Positions 16,335 through 26,430 are shown, counted from the stretch's first letter. The stretch is DNA of 64,000 bases from Tissierella simiarum (GCF_018917865.1 NZ_JAHLPM010000003.1:1-64000), one strand, 5' to 3'. Notes: generated from the sequence alone by a model not told the origin. Translations and numbers: made by a program.

Positions 16335-17072
16335 TTAAGATAAGGGACACAATAGAGTAACTTGACGTTTTCCTATTTTAAAGCGGTCTACTCTTTTGTA
16401 ATTATTATGTCTAACAGCAGTTTTTTTCTTTGATATAATTGCTACGACAGCATTAGTGGAGAGCTTAGGAAGTAAGTTATCTAATAACTGAAATATAGCT
16501 TCATTTTCATCTGATGCATTGACCCAACTTACAATATCACCGTAAGGTAAATCAGTAATAACCATATTAATATTATTAACTGTGTTAATAGTATCAGTTT
16601 TAGTAGCATCACACATAAAGCAATTAATGTCTATAGAATGAGGGATTTTACTTAATAAATCTTTTAGCCTTAGTGCACTTTGTAATGCTTCATGATGAGA
16701 CTCCTTACCATAAACTGAAATCATTTTATTTATTTCCTCTATACGATTATTTAGTCCTGACTGGGTTAATAAAGATAAATTTTTCTTCGCAAGTTCCAAT
16801 ACAGTTCTATCAATGTCAGAAGCATATATTTTATTTATTCTGTTACCAAATAAATATCCTATTGTTGTTAGTAAATATGCTCCACCACAACAAGGATCAT
16901 ATATTGAATATGGACTGCTAACTCCGTTTTCTTTCAGTATATTTGCACATCTTTGAAATATTTCACTTGTTAATCTAACTGGAAAGGAGGTTGCTCCATA
17001 TTGATTATAAAAGACTCTTCCACTTGAATAATCTTCGTAATTAATATTTTCTGTTGCGTATTTATAACTCAT
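16335..17072 (-). CDS. AviRa-like 23S rRNA methyltransferase
   Basis: A 245-residue SAM-dependent methyltransferase closely resembling AviRa, the avilamycin-resistance enzyme of Streptomyces viridochromogenes that methylates a guanine of 23S rRNA. Visible: the N-terminal YKYATENINYEDYSSGRVFY and FPVRLTSEIFQRC, the SAM-binding loop YDPCCGGAYLL, the acidic residue in ASDID, and the catalytic-type motif TDLPYG. Other Firmicute AviRa-like proteins carry out unknown or housekeeping methylation, so resistance is an inference. It is convergent with the drug-resistance-like operon just before it. Confidence 0.85.
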   Translation of the reverse strand: MSYKYATENINYEDYSSGRVFYNQYGATSFPVRLTSEIFQRCANILKENGVSSPYSIYDPCCGGAYLLTTIGYLFGNRINKIYASDIDRTVLELAKKNLSLLTQSGLNNRIEEINKMISVYGKESHHEALQSALRLKDLLSKIPHSIDINCFMCDATKTDTINTVNNINMVITDLPYGDIVSWVNASDENEAIFQLLDNLLPKLSTNAVVAIISKKKTAVRHNNYKRVDRFKIGKRQVTLLCPLS

Positions 17073-17497
17073 AATTAATTCCTTTCATTAGTTATATGGT
17101 TGTAGATAATAATCGACTGCCTTTATTGATTAATAACTTAATATCTATCATAATTTTTCCGTTCCATAATTAAAGATGACATATTCTAAATCTCGTAAAT
17201 TAGTTGTTGAAATTTTCTTATATACTTTTCTCAAATTACGAATGAATTAATGTATTTCATATTATAGAAAAATCTATTGCTTCTTCAATAGTGAACGAGA
17301 GATTTTCATATGTATCACTATTTGTTATTACATTTTATCATATTATAAAATATAATAGAATTAAAGTAATAAATATTACGTTGAGAAAGACAATACAGCT
17401 CTAACTTACAAGGTTATTCAGAATCATTATATCAAGAAATACTATATTTTCAATAAGCGAAGGAGGTATAAAGGAATAAAAAAATTGGAGGAATATT
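17073..17497. other. Intergenic stretch, nothing recognised
   Basis: AT-rich sequence upstream of the AviRa-like gene, which it leaves leftwards. It probably contains that gene's promoter. No repeat or coding pattern stood out. Confidence 0.5.
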
Positions 17498-17800
17498 ATG
17501 GGTATGTTAATAAACTTTCTATTAGAAGGTATTGGAGTCGTCTTAATTGGTGTCTTAACAATTTTTATTTTCTTAACTATCCATGAATCAGAACATTTTA
17601 TGGGGTTTATTCTAAATAAAGTTAATGTATATGCAATTTTTATAATTAATCTTTTCTTTATAAAAGAAAATGGAAAGTGAAAACTGAAATTTATAAAAAA
17701 TAATTTCCAAGGAAAAGTTATCTCCAATTCAATTATAATAAAAAATCAAATCCAATTAAAAGTAAATATAGATTTAGATATAAGGGACTTGTTTTAAAAA
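17498..17800 (+). pseudogene. Remnant of a HExxH membrane metalloprotease
   Basis: ATG 17498 behind TTGGAGGAAT opens a frame with a long hydrophobic segment followed by H-E-S-E-H, a zinc-protease HExxH motif inside a membrane context as in site-2-type proteases, then KVNVYAIFIINLFFIKENGK. A TGA at 17678 sits where W would fit (GK-W-KLKFIKNN continues in the same frame). A further frame change near 17740 is needed to reach NPIKSKYRFRYKGLVLK. Only about 100 codons survive. Confidence 0.5.
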
Positions 17801-18349
17801 CGTAAGTTCTTTTTTATAATATTTCAATAAATATATGGGAATTCCATTTATCCAATAATAGTTTTAAATTTTAATAGAGATAATTATACATAATACTATT
17901 TTGGGTTTGAAAATATATAAATGTGTCATGGACACTAATAGATAAGTTTTCTGATTGGATGACAAATTATGTCATAATTTTATATGAAATATTAGATTAA
18001 ATCTGTTTATTAAGTTATAAGAATGTAGTACAATATAAGACAAATATTGGATAATCTGGGTATTTTATAATTCTAGTCATTAACCATAATTTATATAATT
18101 AATAAATTTTTATGATCAGTTTTATTTTTCTAGCATTGAAATAAAAAATTATGTATTATTTTAAAATTAGGATTAAAAAAGAGAGATGCTTTCTAATAGA
18201 TGAAAATAAAAATAAATGTGAAGTAGCAAAGTATTTTTATTTAATATGTATTATAGTAGTGTTCAGTTTTTATGTAGAAATGAAATTTTACTATATACAG
18301 TAGCTTAAAAAGGTAAGCTAAATATAAAGTTTAAATATGAGGAGGAAAC
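17801..18349. other. AT-rich intergenic stretch
   Basis: No coding pattern recognised. A small inverted repeat TAGCTT/AAGCTA lies near 18301-18320, just before the MutS-like pseudogene. Confidence 0.5.
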
Positions 18350-19944
18350 ATGCAGATAGCAATTATACTTATTTTGGTGTGTTCTGTAATCATACTAGAA
18401 CAAAAAATTAATATTAAAAAATTACGTGTTAAAATAAAAAAACAATTTGGTAAAAAGTCTATAAAATCAAAATATGACTGGGAGAAAATTGGCTACCATT
18501 GGAGTGAGTATACAAAACTAATATCAAGTGATGAAAAGATAGATGATATAACATGGAATGACTTAGAAATGAATAATGTATTTTGCCGAATTAACAATTG
18601 TCAGTCTTTTGTGGGGGAGCAGATATTATATTCTAGACTTCATTGTCTACCTAAAGATAATGCATATAGGGAATTCTTTGAAAAGAAAATTTTATTTTTT
18701 ATATCTAATGATAAAGAAAGAGAAGAAATACAGCTCTTACTTTATGGTCTTGAGAAAAATGATAGCAGTTATTATTTACCTAAATTTATGACTAATTTGA
18801 ACTCATATAGAGTTCCAAGTATATGGAAATATCGAACAATGTAGATACTGTTAATATTATCAGTTCTTCCAGCAATTGTTTTGCAAAATTCAAAGTTTCT
18901 TTTTATTACTGGGGTCATCTTTCTTATTAATATTGTAATTTACACTATATGTAAGACTAAATATAAAGTCAACTTTGATATGCTTAAAAGTATTGTTAAA
19001 GTTGTAATTACAGGAAATAAAATTGCTAATACTAGGAGATTTTCATATGGAAATGAATTCTTTGATTTAAAGGAAAAGGTCGTTCCATTTGAGAAATTAT
19101 CAAATATGATTAGTATAATCCAAATGAAAAAGGATGCTGCGTTTTCTGGAGATATCATGGGTCTAGCATACGATTATTTAATTGGTGCAACATTATGGGA
19201 CTTTGTAAAATATGATCAAATTATACGTACGTTGAAGAATAAACAAAATGAGTTTATGGAGTTATATTTGACACTTGGTGAGATAGATATGGCCATAGCT
19301 ATAGCTTCATTCCGAGAAAGCCTTCCTTTATATTGTACGCCAGCATTTAGTGAAGAACATGTATTACAAATGAAGCAAATATATCACCCATTAATTGACG
19401 AATCTGTTTGTAATACAATCAATTTAGACAATAGTTGTATTATTACTGGTTCAAATGCATCGGGGAAATCTACTTATATAAAAGCAGTCACAGTAAATGT
19501 GATTCTCGCACAAAGTATACATACCTGTATGGCTAAGGAAATGATTTTACCCTATGCAAAAGTTATTACATAAAAGAAATTAAGTATTTGAAACGAATTA
19601 TTCAAAGTTTAAATGAAGAAAGATTTGTTATATGTGTAATTGATGAGATTTTACGAGGAACCAATACCGAGGAAAGAATTGCAGCTTCTGCTTCCATATT
19701 AAGATATTTATATAAAAAGAATTGTATTGCCATTGTTGCTTCCCATGACATTGAATTAACTCAAATTTTAGATAGTATGTATGACAATTATCACTTCACT
19801 GAACAAATTCAAGAAAAAGATATTACCTTTGATTATAAGATACGTAAAGGAGCATCAAATTCAAAAAATGCAATTAAACTTTTAGAATATGTAGGATTTC
19901 CTGATGAAATAATTATAGAAGCGAGAAATATTCATACTGTGTAA
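18350..19944 (+). pseudogene. Disrupted MutS-family ATPase with N-terminal membrane segments
   Basis: Three pieces of one gene. Piece 1 (18350-18844) starts with a membrane helix and ends at TAG 18842, where the frame continues unchanged (ILLILSVLPAIVLQ) into piece 2 (to 19573), which holds the MutS core region and the Walker A GSNASGKSTYIKAV. Piece 3 (19588-19944) is in another frame and carries IKEIKYLKRIIQSLNEE, the Walker B VIDEILRGTN and ASHDIEL. The bases joining KVIT to YIKEIKYLK are missing, so a deletion of some tens of bases removed the loop between Walker A and B. Membrane-bound MutS-like ATPases of about 550-600 residues occur in clostridia; their role is unknown. Confidence 0.85.
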
Positions 19945-20482
19945 GTATTAGCAAATATATTATGTTAAATGTTATAAAACAAAAACCTATTGGATAGGAT
20001 TTTGAAAGAGTTTAAAAAATAACTGGTATACTTATTTTTTAGATAGGAGGAAATTATGAAGTTTGAATTTAAACTAGCTTTATAGTACTTACTTAATAAT
20101 AAAAAAGAAACTCTTGCTATAATAGATTTCATTATAGTTTAAATTACTTAAGTAACTTTTCATTGTCCATATTCTCCAAAGTCTTGAGTCATTTTCCCAA
20201 TAATATTGTCTTGTACAAAAATATTTAGTGTTTTTATAAAAAATTCATATAAATCAGGATTGACTTTTCATTTCTTTTCTTTAAATTTTTTAAGATCTTT
20301 TTAAGATTGTTTTTATCTATAATTAAGATTGCTATTGTAAAATCATTATAAGATTACTAAAAATTTCATAACGTCATCTAGAGTAGGGATATTTTAAATT
20401 AATTGAAGCTTTAGATAAATAATAATCTGAAAATATTATTGAAAAAATTGATATTACAAAGAAATGAAAGGAGAAGAGGAGA
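19945..20482. other. Intergenic stretch with gene remnants
   Basis: It contains the permease remnant above and, on the minus strand (20160-20264), an open stretch ending in FVQDNIIGKMTQDFGEYGQ that looks like a real protein tail but is not recognised. AT-rich sequence with possible promoter elements for the next gene fills the rest. Confidence 0.45.
20056..20142 (+). pseudogene. FtsX-type ABC permease N-terminal remnant
   Basis: After AGATAGGAGG, ATG 20056 reads MKFEFKLAL, TAG, then YLLNNKKETLAIIDFIIV before TAA. This matches the typical permease start in which FKLALKYL is followed by NKKRT and the first membrane helix. Nothing further remains. Confidence 0.5.
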
Positions 20483-22723
20483 ATGGAAAAAAATATAGAC
20501 AAGAGATGGAAAATATTTAAAAATCTAAAAGCCAAGTTAAAGCAAGTTGTATCCTTTGGCAATGGATGGAAAGGGGCAACTTTGTCAATATCTATTGTTG
20601 CTCTTTTAGTTTTTATAATACAGAATTATTACATGGTAGCTTCTGCGGGATTTAAATATTTTCTTATTGCTTTAGTTGTATCTTTACCAATAATAGCATT
20701 AACAAGTGGTATTATCACATTATTATTACATCTTTTTAAAAAAATTCCTAGTCGTTTTGTTTGGGCTTTATTAAATGCTTTTATTTTGTTGGTTATAGGA
20801 TTCTTAGGATTTCCATCAGTTATGTTTACTGTAATAACAATTATGCTACTTCTATTTTCACTCTTTGGTGCTTTACTTTATAAGTTTATCATGGGTGATT
20901 ACAAGAATATTAAGTCTATAAAGAAGGTTACTTTTACTGGCTTATTACTAGTTATGATTCTAAGCATAGCATTTGGCAGCTATTGGTTATTAAATAACGG
21001 AAAGATGGAAACTTTCCAAGCAAATTTAAAAGAATACAAGACTTCCAATAAATATAACACTGAATTGAAGAATCCTGCTCAGGAAGGACTTTACAAAGTG
21101 AAGACCTTGACTTATAGGACTCCTAATAGCTATCGCAAAGAATTGGACCAGAGCAACTCTTTAACTACTACTTCTTTTGATGGTTCTGCATTTCTTGAGA
21201 AATGGTCTTCTCTAAGGACAAAGTATCTTGGATTTGGACCGGATAAAATGCCGATTAACGGAATGGTCTGGTACCCTGAAGGAGATGGTCCTTTTCCTCT
21301 AGTGGTAGTAGTACATGGAGCTCACTTGATGACAGACTACTCTGACGTTGGTTATGAATATTTGGGTAGACATTTGGCTAGTCATGGCTATATAATGGTT
21401 TCCATTGATGAAAACTTCCTAAATGTCTCCCCTTTTCATGATTTATTTATTTTTAAGACTATAGAAAAAGAAAATCCAGCTAGGGCGTTAGTGCTTTTAG
21501 AACATCTTAAGACTTGGAGAACATGGAATCAAGAGCCGAATAACCCTTTTCATGGTAAGGTTGACATGAGTAATATAGCTCTTATTGGACACTCAAGGGG
21601 GGGAGAAGCAGTATCTATTGCTACAGCATTTAATAAGTTAAATGCTTATCCGGAAAATGGTAACATAAAATTTAATTACAAATTTAATATTCGTTCTGTT
21701 ATTGCACTTTCTACCACCGATCAACAATATAAACCGTCAGATAAACTCCTATCTTTAAAGGATGTAAACTATTTAGCCATACAAGGTGCTCACGACATGG
21801 ATGTTAATTCTTTTGCTGGTTCAAGACAATACGAAAGGATTAGCTTTACCGATGGCACACCATATTTTAAGGCTTCAGTTTATATATCTGGAGCTAACCA
21901 TGGTCAATTTAATAGTGTTTGGGGAGGGAAAGATGGTGCAGGAATGGGTAATAGATTTTTCAATACCAAACAGCTTATGCCAGAAAAAGATCAGCAAAAA
22001 ATTGCTAAAACCTTAATAACATCATTCTTAGAAGCTACTCTGAAAGATAAAAGTGAGTATAAATTAATATTTGAAGATATGAGCTATGGTAAAGACTGGC
22101 TCCCTGATACCACTTATATTAGCAACTATTATGATTCATATATAAAACTAATAAGTTCCTTTGAAGAGGATATGGATTTATTCTCCACAACAGTTCCTGG
22201 AGGAATATTAGAAGGGGAAAATTTTCAAGTGTGGAAGGAAGAAAAAGTTGATTTTAAATATGGTAATACAGATTATAGTGCAGTTCATTTAGAGTGGAAT
22301 AAGACGAAAAATCCTAAAAATGCAGTTTATAAGGTGACTTTACCTCCATTAGGATTAGATATTAATGAAAATAGTTCACTAGTATTTTCAATGGCTGATG
22401 GTGACATAAAGAATGAAAAAGGTAATAATCTTCCTATGGATTTAACTATACAAGTAATGGATAGAAGTGGTAATGTTGCTAGTCTTCCATTGAGCTATAA
22501 TTCTTATCTTCTTCCTATGATTGAAGGTAAAATCCTTAAAGCACCATTTGCAAATTTTTCACCTACTAAAGAACCTGTTTTTCAATATTTTAAATTTAAA
22601 TTAATGGATTTTCATAATGCTAATCCTAACTTTAATATAAAAGAGTTAACCCATATTAACTTTGTTTTTAATAGGACAGAAAAGGGTATTGTGCTATTAA
22701 ATAATTTAGGGATTAAAAATTAA
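20483..22723 (+). CDS. Membrane-anchored alpha/beta hydrolase
   Basis: A 746-residue protein. The first 170 residues hold about five transmembrane segments (roughly 31-49, 58-83, 92-110, 113-135 and 149-168). Then comes a large extracytoplasmic region with an alpha/beta-hydrolase core: the strand PLVVVVHGAH (oxyanion region), the nucleophile elbow GHSRGGEA, and a late IQGAHDMDVN plus SGANHGQF supplying acid and His candidates. The C-terminal 200 residues form a further beta-rich domain. Similar proteins are annotated as PAF-acetylhydrolase-like or chlorophyllase-like; the substrate is unknown. Strong ribosome site GAAAGGAGAAGAGG. Confidence 0.8.
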   Translation: MEKNIDKRWKIFKNLKAKLKQVVSFGNGWKGATLSISIVALLVFIIQNYYMVASAGFKYFLIALVVSLPIIALTSGIITLLLHLFKKIPSRFVWALLNAFILLVIGFLGFPSVMFTVITIMLLLFSLFGALLYKFIMGDYKNIKSIKKVTFTGLLLVMILSIAFGSYWLLNNGKMETFQANLKEYKTSNKYNTELKNPAQEGLYKVKTLTYRTPNSYRKELDQSNSLTTTSFDGSAFLEKWSSLRTKYLGFGPDKMPINGMVWYPEGDGPFPLVVVVHGAHLMTDYSDVGYEYLGRHLASHGYIMVSIDENFLNVSPFHDLFIFKTIEKENPARALVLLEHLKTWRTWNQEPNNPFHGKVDMSNIALIGHSRGGEAVSIATAFNKLNAYPENGNIKFNYKFNIRSVIALSTTDQQYKPSDKLLSLKDVNYLAIQGAHDMDVNSFAGSRQYERISFTDGTPYFKASVYISGANHGQFNSVWGGKDGAGMGNRFFNTKQLMPEKDQQKIAKTLITSFLEATLKDKSEYKLIFEDMSYGKDWLPDTTYISNYYDSYIKLISSFEEDMDLFSTTVPGGILEGENFQVWKEEKVDFKYGNTDYSAVHLEWNKTKNPKNAVYKVTLPPLGLDINENSSLVFSMADGDIKNEKGNNLPMDLTIQVMDRSGNVASLPLSYNSYLLPMIEGKILKAPFANFSPTKEPVFQYFKFKLMDFHNANPNFNIKELTHINFVFNRTEKGIVLLNNLGIKN

Positions 22724-22736
22724 ATAAATAATTTAT

Positions 22737-22780
22737 AAACAAAAAGGACTTATTGAATTTTGAAGTCCTTTTGTTTGTTT
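22737..22780 (+). terminator. Terminator after the membrane hydrolase
   Basis: AAACAAAAAGGACTT (22737-22751) and AAGTCCTTTTGTTT (22763-22776) pair with one bulge, followed by GTTT. Confidence 0.75.
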
Positions 22781-22844
22781 TATGGTTCAACTTTTATTAT
22801 ATAATAAAATTATATTTAAAGTACTTATTATAGGGGTGAAAGTT

Positions 22845-24707
22845 TTGAAGAAAATTCTATTAATTGAAGATGATGAAAATATATCCTTTGGAATAAAAAC
22901 ATATTTAGAGAAAAAAGATTTTAAAGTAGAGATAGGAGACAATTTGGCTAAAGGAAAAGAAAAATTCAATTTAAGCTATGACTTAATTATTGTTGATATG
23001 AATTTACCAGATGGAACAGGATATGAATTTTTTTCTTTTGTAAAATCAAAAGATGATATCCCTATAATTTTTCTTACTGTAATAGATGAAGAGGAAGAAA
23101 TAGTAAAGGGATTGAATTTAGGAGCAGATGATTATATTACTAAACCTTTTAAATTATCCATATTAGAGTCAAGGATAAATACAGTTCTAAGACGAGTAAA
23201 AAGAGACAGTACCTTAGATGATACATTATTTTGTAAAGATTTGAAACTAATTAAATCTCAAACTAAAATCTTTAAAGCAAATGAGGAAATCAACATAACC
23301 GGTAGAGAATACAAATTACTTGAAATGTTTATGGAAAATCAGAATCAAACCCTAACAAGGAGATTTATTTTAGAGAGACTTTGGGATATTGAAGGAGATT
23401 TTGTCAATGACAATACTCTTACTGTTACAATTAAAAGATTAAGAGAAAAGATTGAAGATAATCCAAATAAGCCTATAATTATAAAGACTATTAGAGGAAT
23501 AGGATATAGAATGGAGAATGATATGAGTAGTTTAAGCAAAAGCTTATTTTACAAAATAGGATTGTTGATTTTTATCTTATTATTATCATTTACCTTTTCT
23601 ATTCTAATATATAATTTCTTTGAAAATATATTGTTTGAGAAATTAGCAACTGTAATGGGAGTTGTGAGCGAAAACTCAAAGGATTTAGAAATACGGGCTA
23701 TGAATCAGTTGAAATCTGAACATAGCAAATATATGTCCACTGGAAAGAAAACCTTGAGTAGATATGGATATAATGAAGGTGGATTTATATTTTTAAAGAA
23801 TAAGAAAAAAGTTATCTACATAAGTTTTTTATTTTCCATCCTAATTACTTTCATATTCTATAGTAACATGAGTATATCAAGTAAGAATAAAAAGAAGAAT
23901 ATAGAAAAATTAAAGGATTATCTTGAGAGGATTAATAAAGGTGATTACTCTTTAAGTTTAAATATTGATGAGGATTTTGCCATTCTTTCCGACGAGCTAT
24001 ATAAAACCGTTGTAACCTTAAGGGAATTAAAGGAAAGAGCTATAGAAGATAAAATTAATTTAAAAGATAATATGGCAGACATTTCACATCAACTGAAGAC
24101 ACCAATTACTTCTATTAATATTATGTCTGAACTAATGGAGAGTAGTAACACTAAAGATGAAAATCAAGAGTATATTAATAGGCTAAACAAGCAAATAAAA
24201 AGACTAGAAACTTTGACTAATTCTTTACTTACTATGTCAAAATTAGATGCAAATACAATTGAATTTAAAGAAGATATCATAGATATTAAAAATATAATAG
24301 ACTTGGCTATTGAACCTATTATGTTTTTAGTAGAAAAGAAGAATATAAAATTAAATATAGTAGGAGAGCATACAACCATCAGAGGAGATATTTATTGGTT
24401 AGGTGAAGCTTTTTTAAACATTATTAAGAACTCTGTCGAACATTTGGAGTATAGTGGAGAGATAAATATTTATTTTGATTCCAATCCTATATTTACAGAG
24501 GTGAAGATTGAAGATAATGGAAGTGGATTCTTAAAGGAAGATTTGCCTTATATTTTTAAAAGATTCTATAAGGGGAAAAATGCTAATAAGGACAGCGTGG
24601 GAATAGGTCTTTCCATGGCAAGGACTATTATTGAAAAGCATAATGGAGAAATTATTGTGGAGAATAGAAGAGAAGGTGGAGCTAGATTTAAGGTTAAATT
24701 TTATTAA
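22845..24707 (+). CDS. OmpR-type response regulator fused to its sensor histidine kinase
   Basis: A 620-residue single frame. Residues 1-115: receiver (acidic ED-D, phosphoacceptor D51 in VDMNLPDG, T78, K100). Residues 125-222: winged-helix OmpR/PhoB domain ending TIRGIGYR. Residue 227 onward is a complete histidine kinase: membrane helices about 236-257 and 323-341, a short outer loop, H415 in ADISHQLKTP, then the N, G1 and G2 boxes (NIIKNSVEH, EDNGSGF, GIGLSMA). The SHQLKTP signature is typical of VncS-like kinases beside ABC exporters. TTG 22845 follows AGGGGTG. At 23523-23526 an ATGA overlap lies exactly where kinase ATG and regulator stop would meet if one base were absent upstream, so the fusion looks like a single-base insertion. 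Confidence 0.88.
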   Translation: MKKILLIEDDENISFGIKTYLEKKDFKVEIGDNLAKGKEKFNLSYDLIIVDMNLPDGTGYEFFSFVKSKDDIPIIFLTVIDEEEEIVKGLNLGADDYITKPFKLSILESRINTVLRRVKRDSTLDDTLFCKDLKLIKSQTKIFKANEEINITGREYKLLEMFMENQNQTLTRRFILERLWDIEGDFVNDNTLTVTIKRLREKIEDNPNKPIIIKTIRGIGYRMENDMSSLSKSLFYKIGLLIFILLLSFTFSILIYNFFENILFEKLATVMGVVSENSKDLEIRAMNQLKSEHSKYMSTGKKTLSRYGYNEGGFIFLKNKKKVIYISFLFSILITFIFYSNMSISSKNKKKNIEKLKDYLERINKGDYSLSLNIDEDFAILSDELYKTVVTLRELKERAIEDKINLKDNMADISHQLKTPITSINIMSELMESSNTKDENQEYINRLNKQIKRLETLTNSLLTMSKLDANTIEFKEDIIDIKNIIDLAIEPIMFLVEKKNIKLNIVGEHTTIRGDIYWLGEAFLNIIKNSVEHLEYSGEINIYFDSNPIFTEVKIEDNGSGFLKEDLPYIFKRFYKGKNANKDSVGIGLSMARTIIEKHNGEIIVENRREGGARFKVKFY

Positions 24708-24715
24708 AATATAAA

Positions 24716-25156
24716 ATGCCACATTGGACTATAAATCATAATCATAAGGTAAAAGTAAATAAAATAGATACTAGTCAGTGTAATAAGCAAGAATTTCCCA
24801 TTGCTTATATACCAGATAGCCCTATATTATTTGAGGAATTGACTGTATTAGAGCACTTTGATTTTGTGAAAACCTTATTTTCTAAGAATAAATATATGGT
24901 GGAATTTTTAATAACTGTCACACATTTACTGAATATGGTAGAAAGATTCTGTGATAATTATATTATTAGGGAAAAAGGAAGTATATTATCGTATGGAAAA
25001 AAAGAAGATTTAATCCAAGATAAAGATTTAAATAGGGAAATCTTCATGGAAGATATTTATTTGTTTTTCAATGGTTTCAACATTTTATATTCTTTATTTT
25101 TGGCCAGTATATGTAATAGGTATAATAATTTTTTTAGCTTAACAGCATTAAACTAG
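24716..25156 (+). pseudogene. Remnant of an ABC transporter ATPase
   Basis: A 146-codon frame without ribosome site. It keeps FPIAYIPDSPILFEELTVLEHFDFV (Q-loop region of DrrA/CcmA-type ATPases) and, after a deletion, HLLNMVERFCDNYIIREKGSILSYG (C-terminal H-loop neighbourhood). The Walker A, signature and Walker B segments are gone, so it cannot be an ATPase. Hydrophobic sequence follows at the end, perhaps from a lost permease. Confidence 0.7.
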
Positions 25157-25218
25157 ATAAGTAAAAGGTGCAATGGTATAATAAATATAAAAGGACACTG
25201 TTTTAGGAGCTGAACAAT

Positions 25219-25626
25219 ATGAATCTTATTAAAAGATGTAAAGATATATTAATAAAATATGAAAACATAACTTTTGCATACATTTTTGGTTCTTATGTGA
25301 ATGAAAAGATAAGAGAAGATAGTGACATAGACATTGCTATATATTTGGAAGAAAATATAGATGGAAATGAATATCTTAAAATAAAAATGGAATTAACAGA
25401 TGCCTGTAAAAGAGAAGTTGATTTAGTTCTATTAAATGATGCAGTTCCTCTATTAAAATATGAAATTTATAAAAATAATATATTGCTATTTACAAGGGAT
25501 AAAATTCTTGAAAGTAATTACAAAGTAAAAATACTCTTTGAATATAATGATATGAAAAAATATTTAGATTTATCATATAAAAAAACTATAGAAAAATTAA
25601 AACAAGAGGTGGAGAAAAATGGTTAA
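25219..25626 (+). CDS. mntA: MntA-type nucleotidyltransferase antitoxin
   Basis: A 135-residue minimal nucleotidyltransferase. Active-site signature G-S-Y-x10-D-S-D-I-D-I-A near residues 23-40 (GSYVNEKIREDSDIDIAI), with a third acidic residue in EVDLVLL. In characterised pairs MntA transfers AMP units to a tyrosine of the HEPN toxin and silences it. It overlaps the downstream hepT by 8 bases, which is typical. Ribosome site TTTAGGAG. Confidence 0.88.
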   Translation: MNLIKRCKDILIKYENITFAYIFGSYVNEKIREDSDIDIAIYLEENIDGNEYLKIKMELTDACKREVDLVLLNDAVPLLKYEIYKNNILLFTRDKILESNYKVKILFEYNDMKKYLDLSYKKTIEKLKQEVEKNG

Positions 25627-26035
25627 TATAGAAGTAATTAAGCAAAGACTAAACCAGTTATCAACTTCTTTAAACAAGATTGAAAGATTTAAAAATTTCA
25701 CATTAGAAGAATTTATTAAAGATGATATCATACAAGATGTAGTAGAATATAATCTGTTTATATCAATAAATATGATGGTTGACATTGCTACTCATATTGT
25801 AGTAGATAATAACTTGGGTAACCCTAAAACTTTAGGGGAAGCCTTCGATATTTTAAATAATGAAAAATATTTAAGTGATGAAGACACTAATGTTTATAAA
25901 AATATGGTAGGGCTTAGGAATATATTATCTCATGAATACCTAGAAATAGATAAAAAAATAATATATGATATTTTGAAGAATAACTTAATTGATATAAAGA
26001 GATTTATAGTTTTTATTAATGATAATTTTATTTAG
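25619..26035 (+). CDS. hepT: HepT-type HEPN toxin (DUF86)
   Basis: A 138-residue HEPN-domain RNase toxin. The catalytic motif R-x4-H appears as RNILSHEYLEID near residue 98-110; the Tyr of HEY is the residue modified by MntA in studied systems. Other DUF86 features include the N-terminal helix with IKQRLNQLSTSLNKI and the central IVVDNNLGNPKTLGEAF. It forms a type VII toxin-antitoxin pair with the upstream gene. The pair sits between a two-component gene and its probable ABC transporter, suggesting later insertion. Confidence 0.88.
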   Translation: MVNIEVIKQRLNQLSTSLNKIERFKNFTLEEFIKDDIIQDVVEYNLFISINMMVDIATHIVVDNNLGNPKTLGEAFDILNNEKYLSDEDTNVYKNMVGLRNILSHEYLEIDKKIIYDILKNNLIDIKRFIVFINDNFI

Positions 26036-26355
26036 TAACATTATAGGCAAAAAGTAAAAAATTAGGACGAAATTCTTAAGGATTTCTATATATAGCATCT
26101 CCAAAATTAACTGATAATTACTAAGATACTCATAAAAAATTTATTGGTAAATAATTAGTTGCTTTTTAAAAAGTGAAAATATGAACTTTACCTTTTACTT
26201 AAGAAGAGAATACTTATTGCAATGAACATTAAATTTTTTAAAGTTGTAAACAAATTGAAGATACATCTATATTTTATGGTAAAAACAATGAACTCGATGA
26301 TGTTATTGAATATATAACATATTTTCTATGTAAGAAAATAAATTCTTCTATACAA

Positions 26356-26420
26356 AATGTCACATTAAGATTATAAACTTATAGATATAAATTTATAGTC
26401 TTTTATTATGTGACTTTTTA
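26356..26420 (+). terminator. Long imperfect hairpin with T-rich end
   Basis: ATGTCACAT is matched by ATGTGAC further down, and GATTATAAA by TTTATAGTC inside it, followed by TTTTTATA. It probably ends transcription from the mntA-hepT side. Its left arm is part of the 29-base repeat. Confidence 0.6.
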
Positions 26421-26430
26421 TATTGGATAA

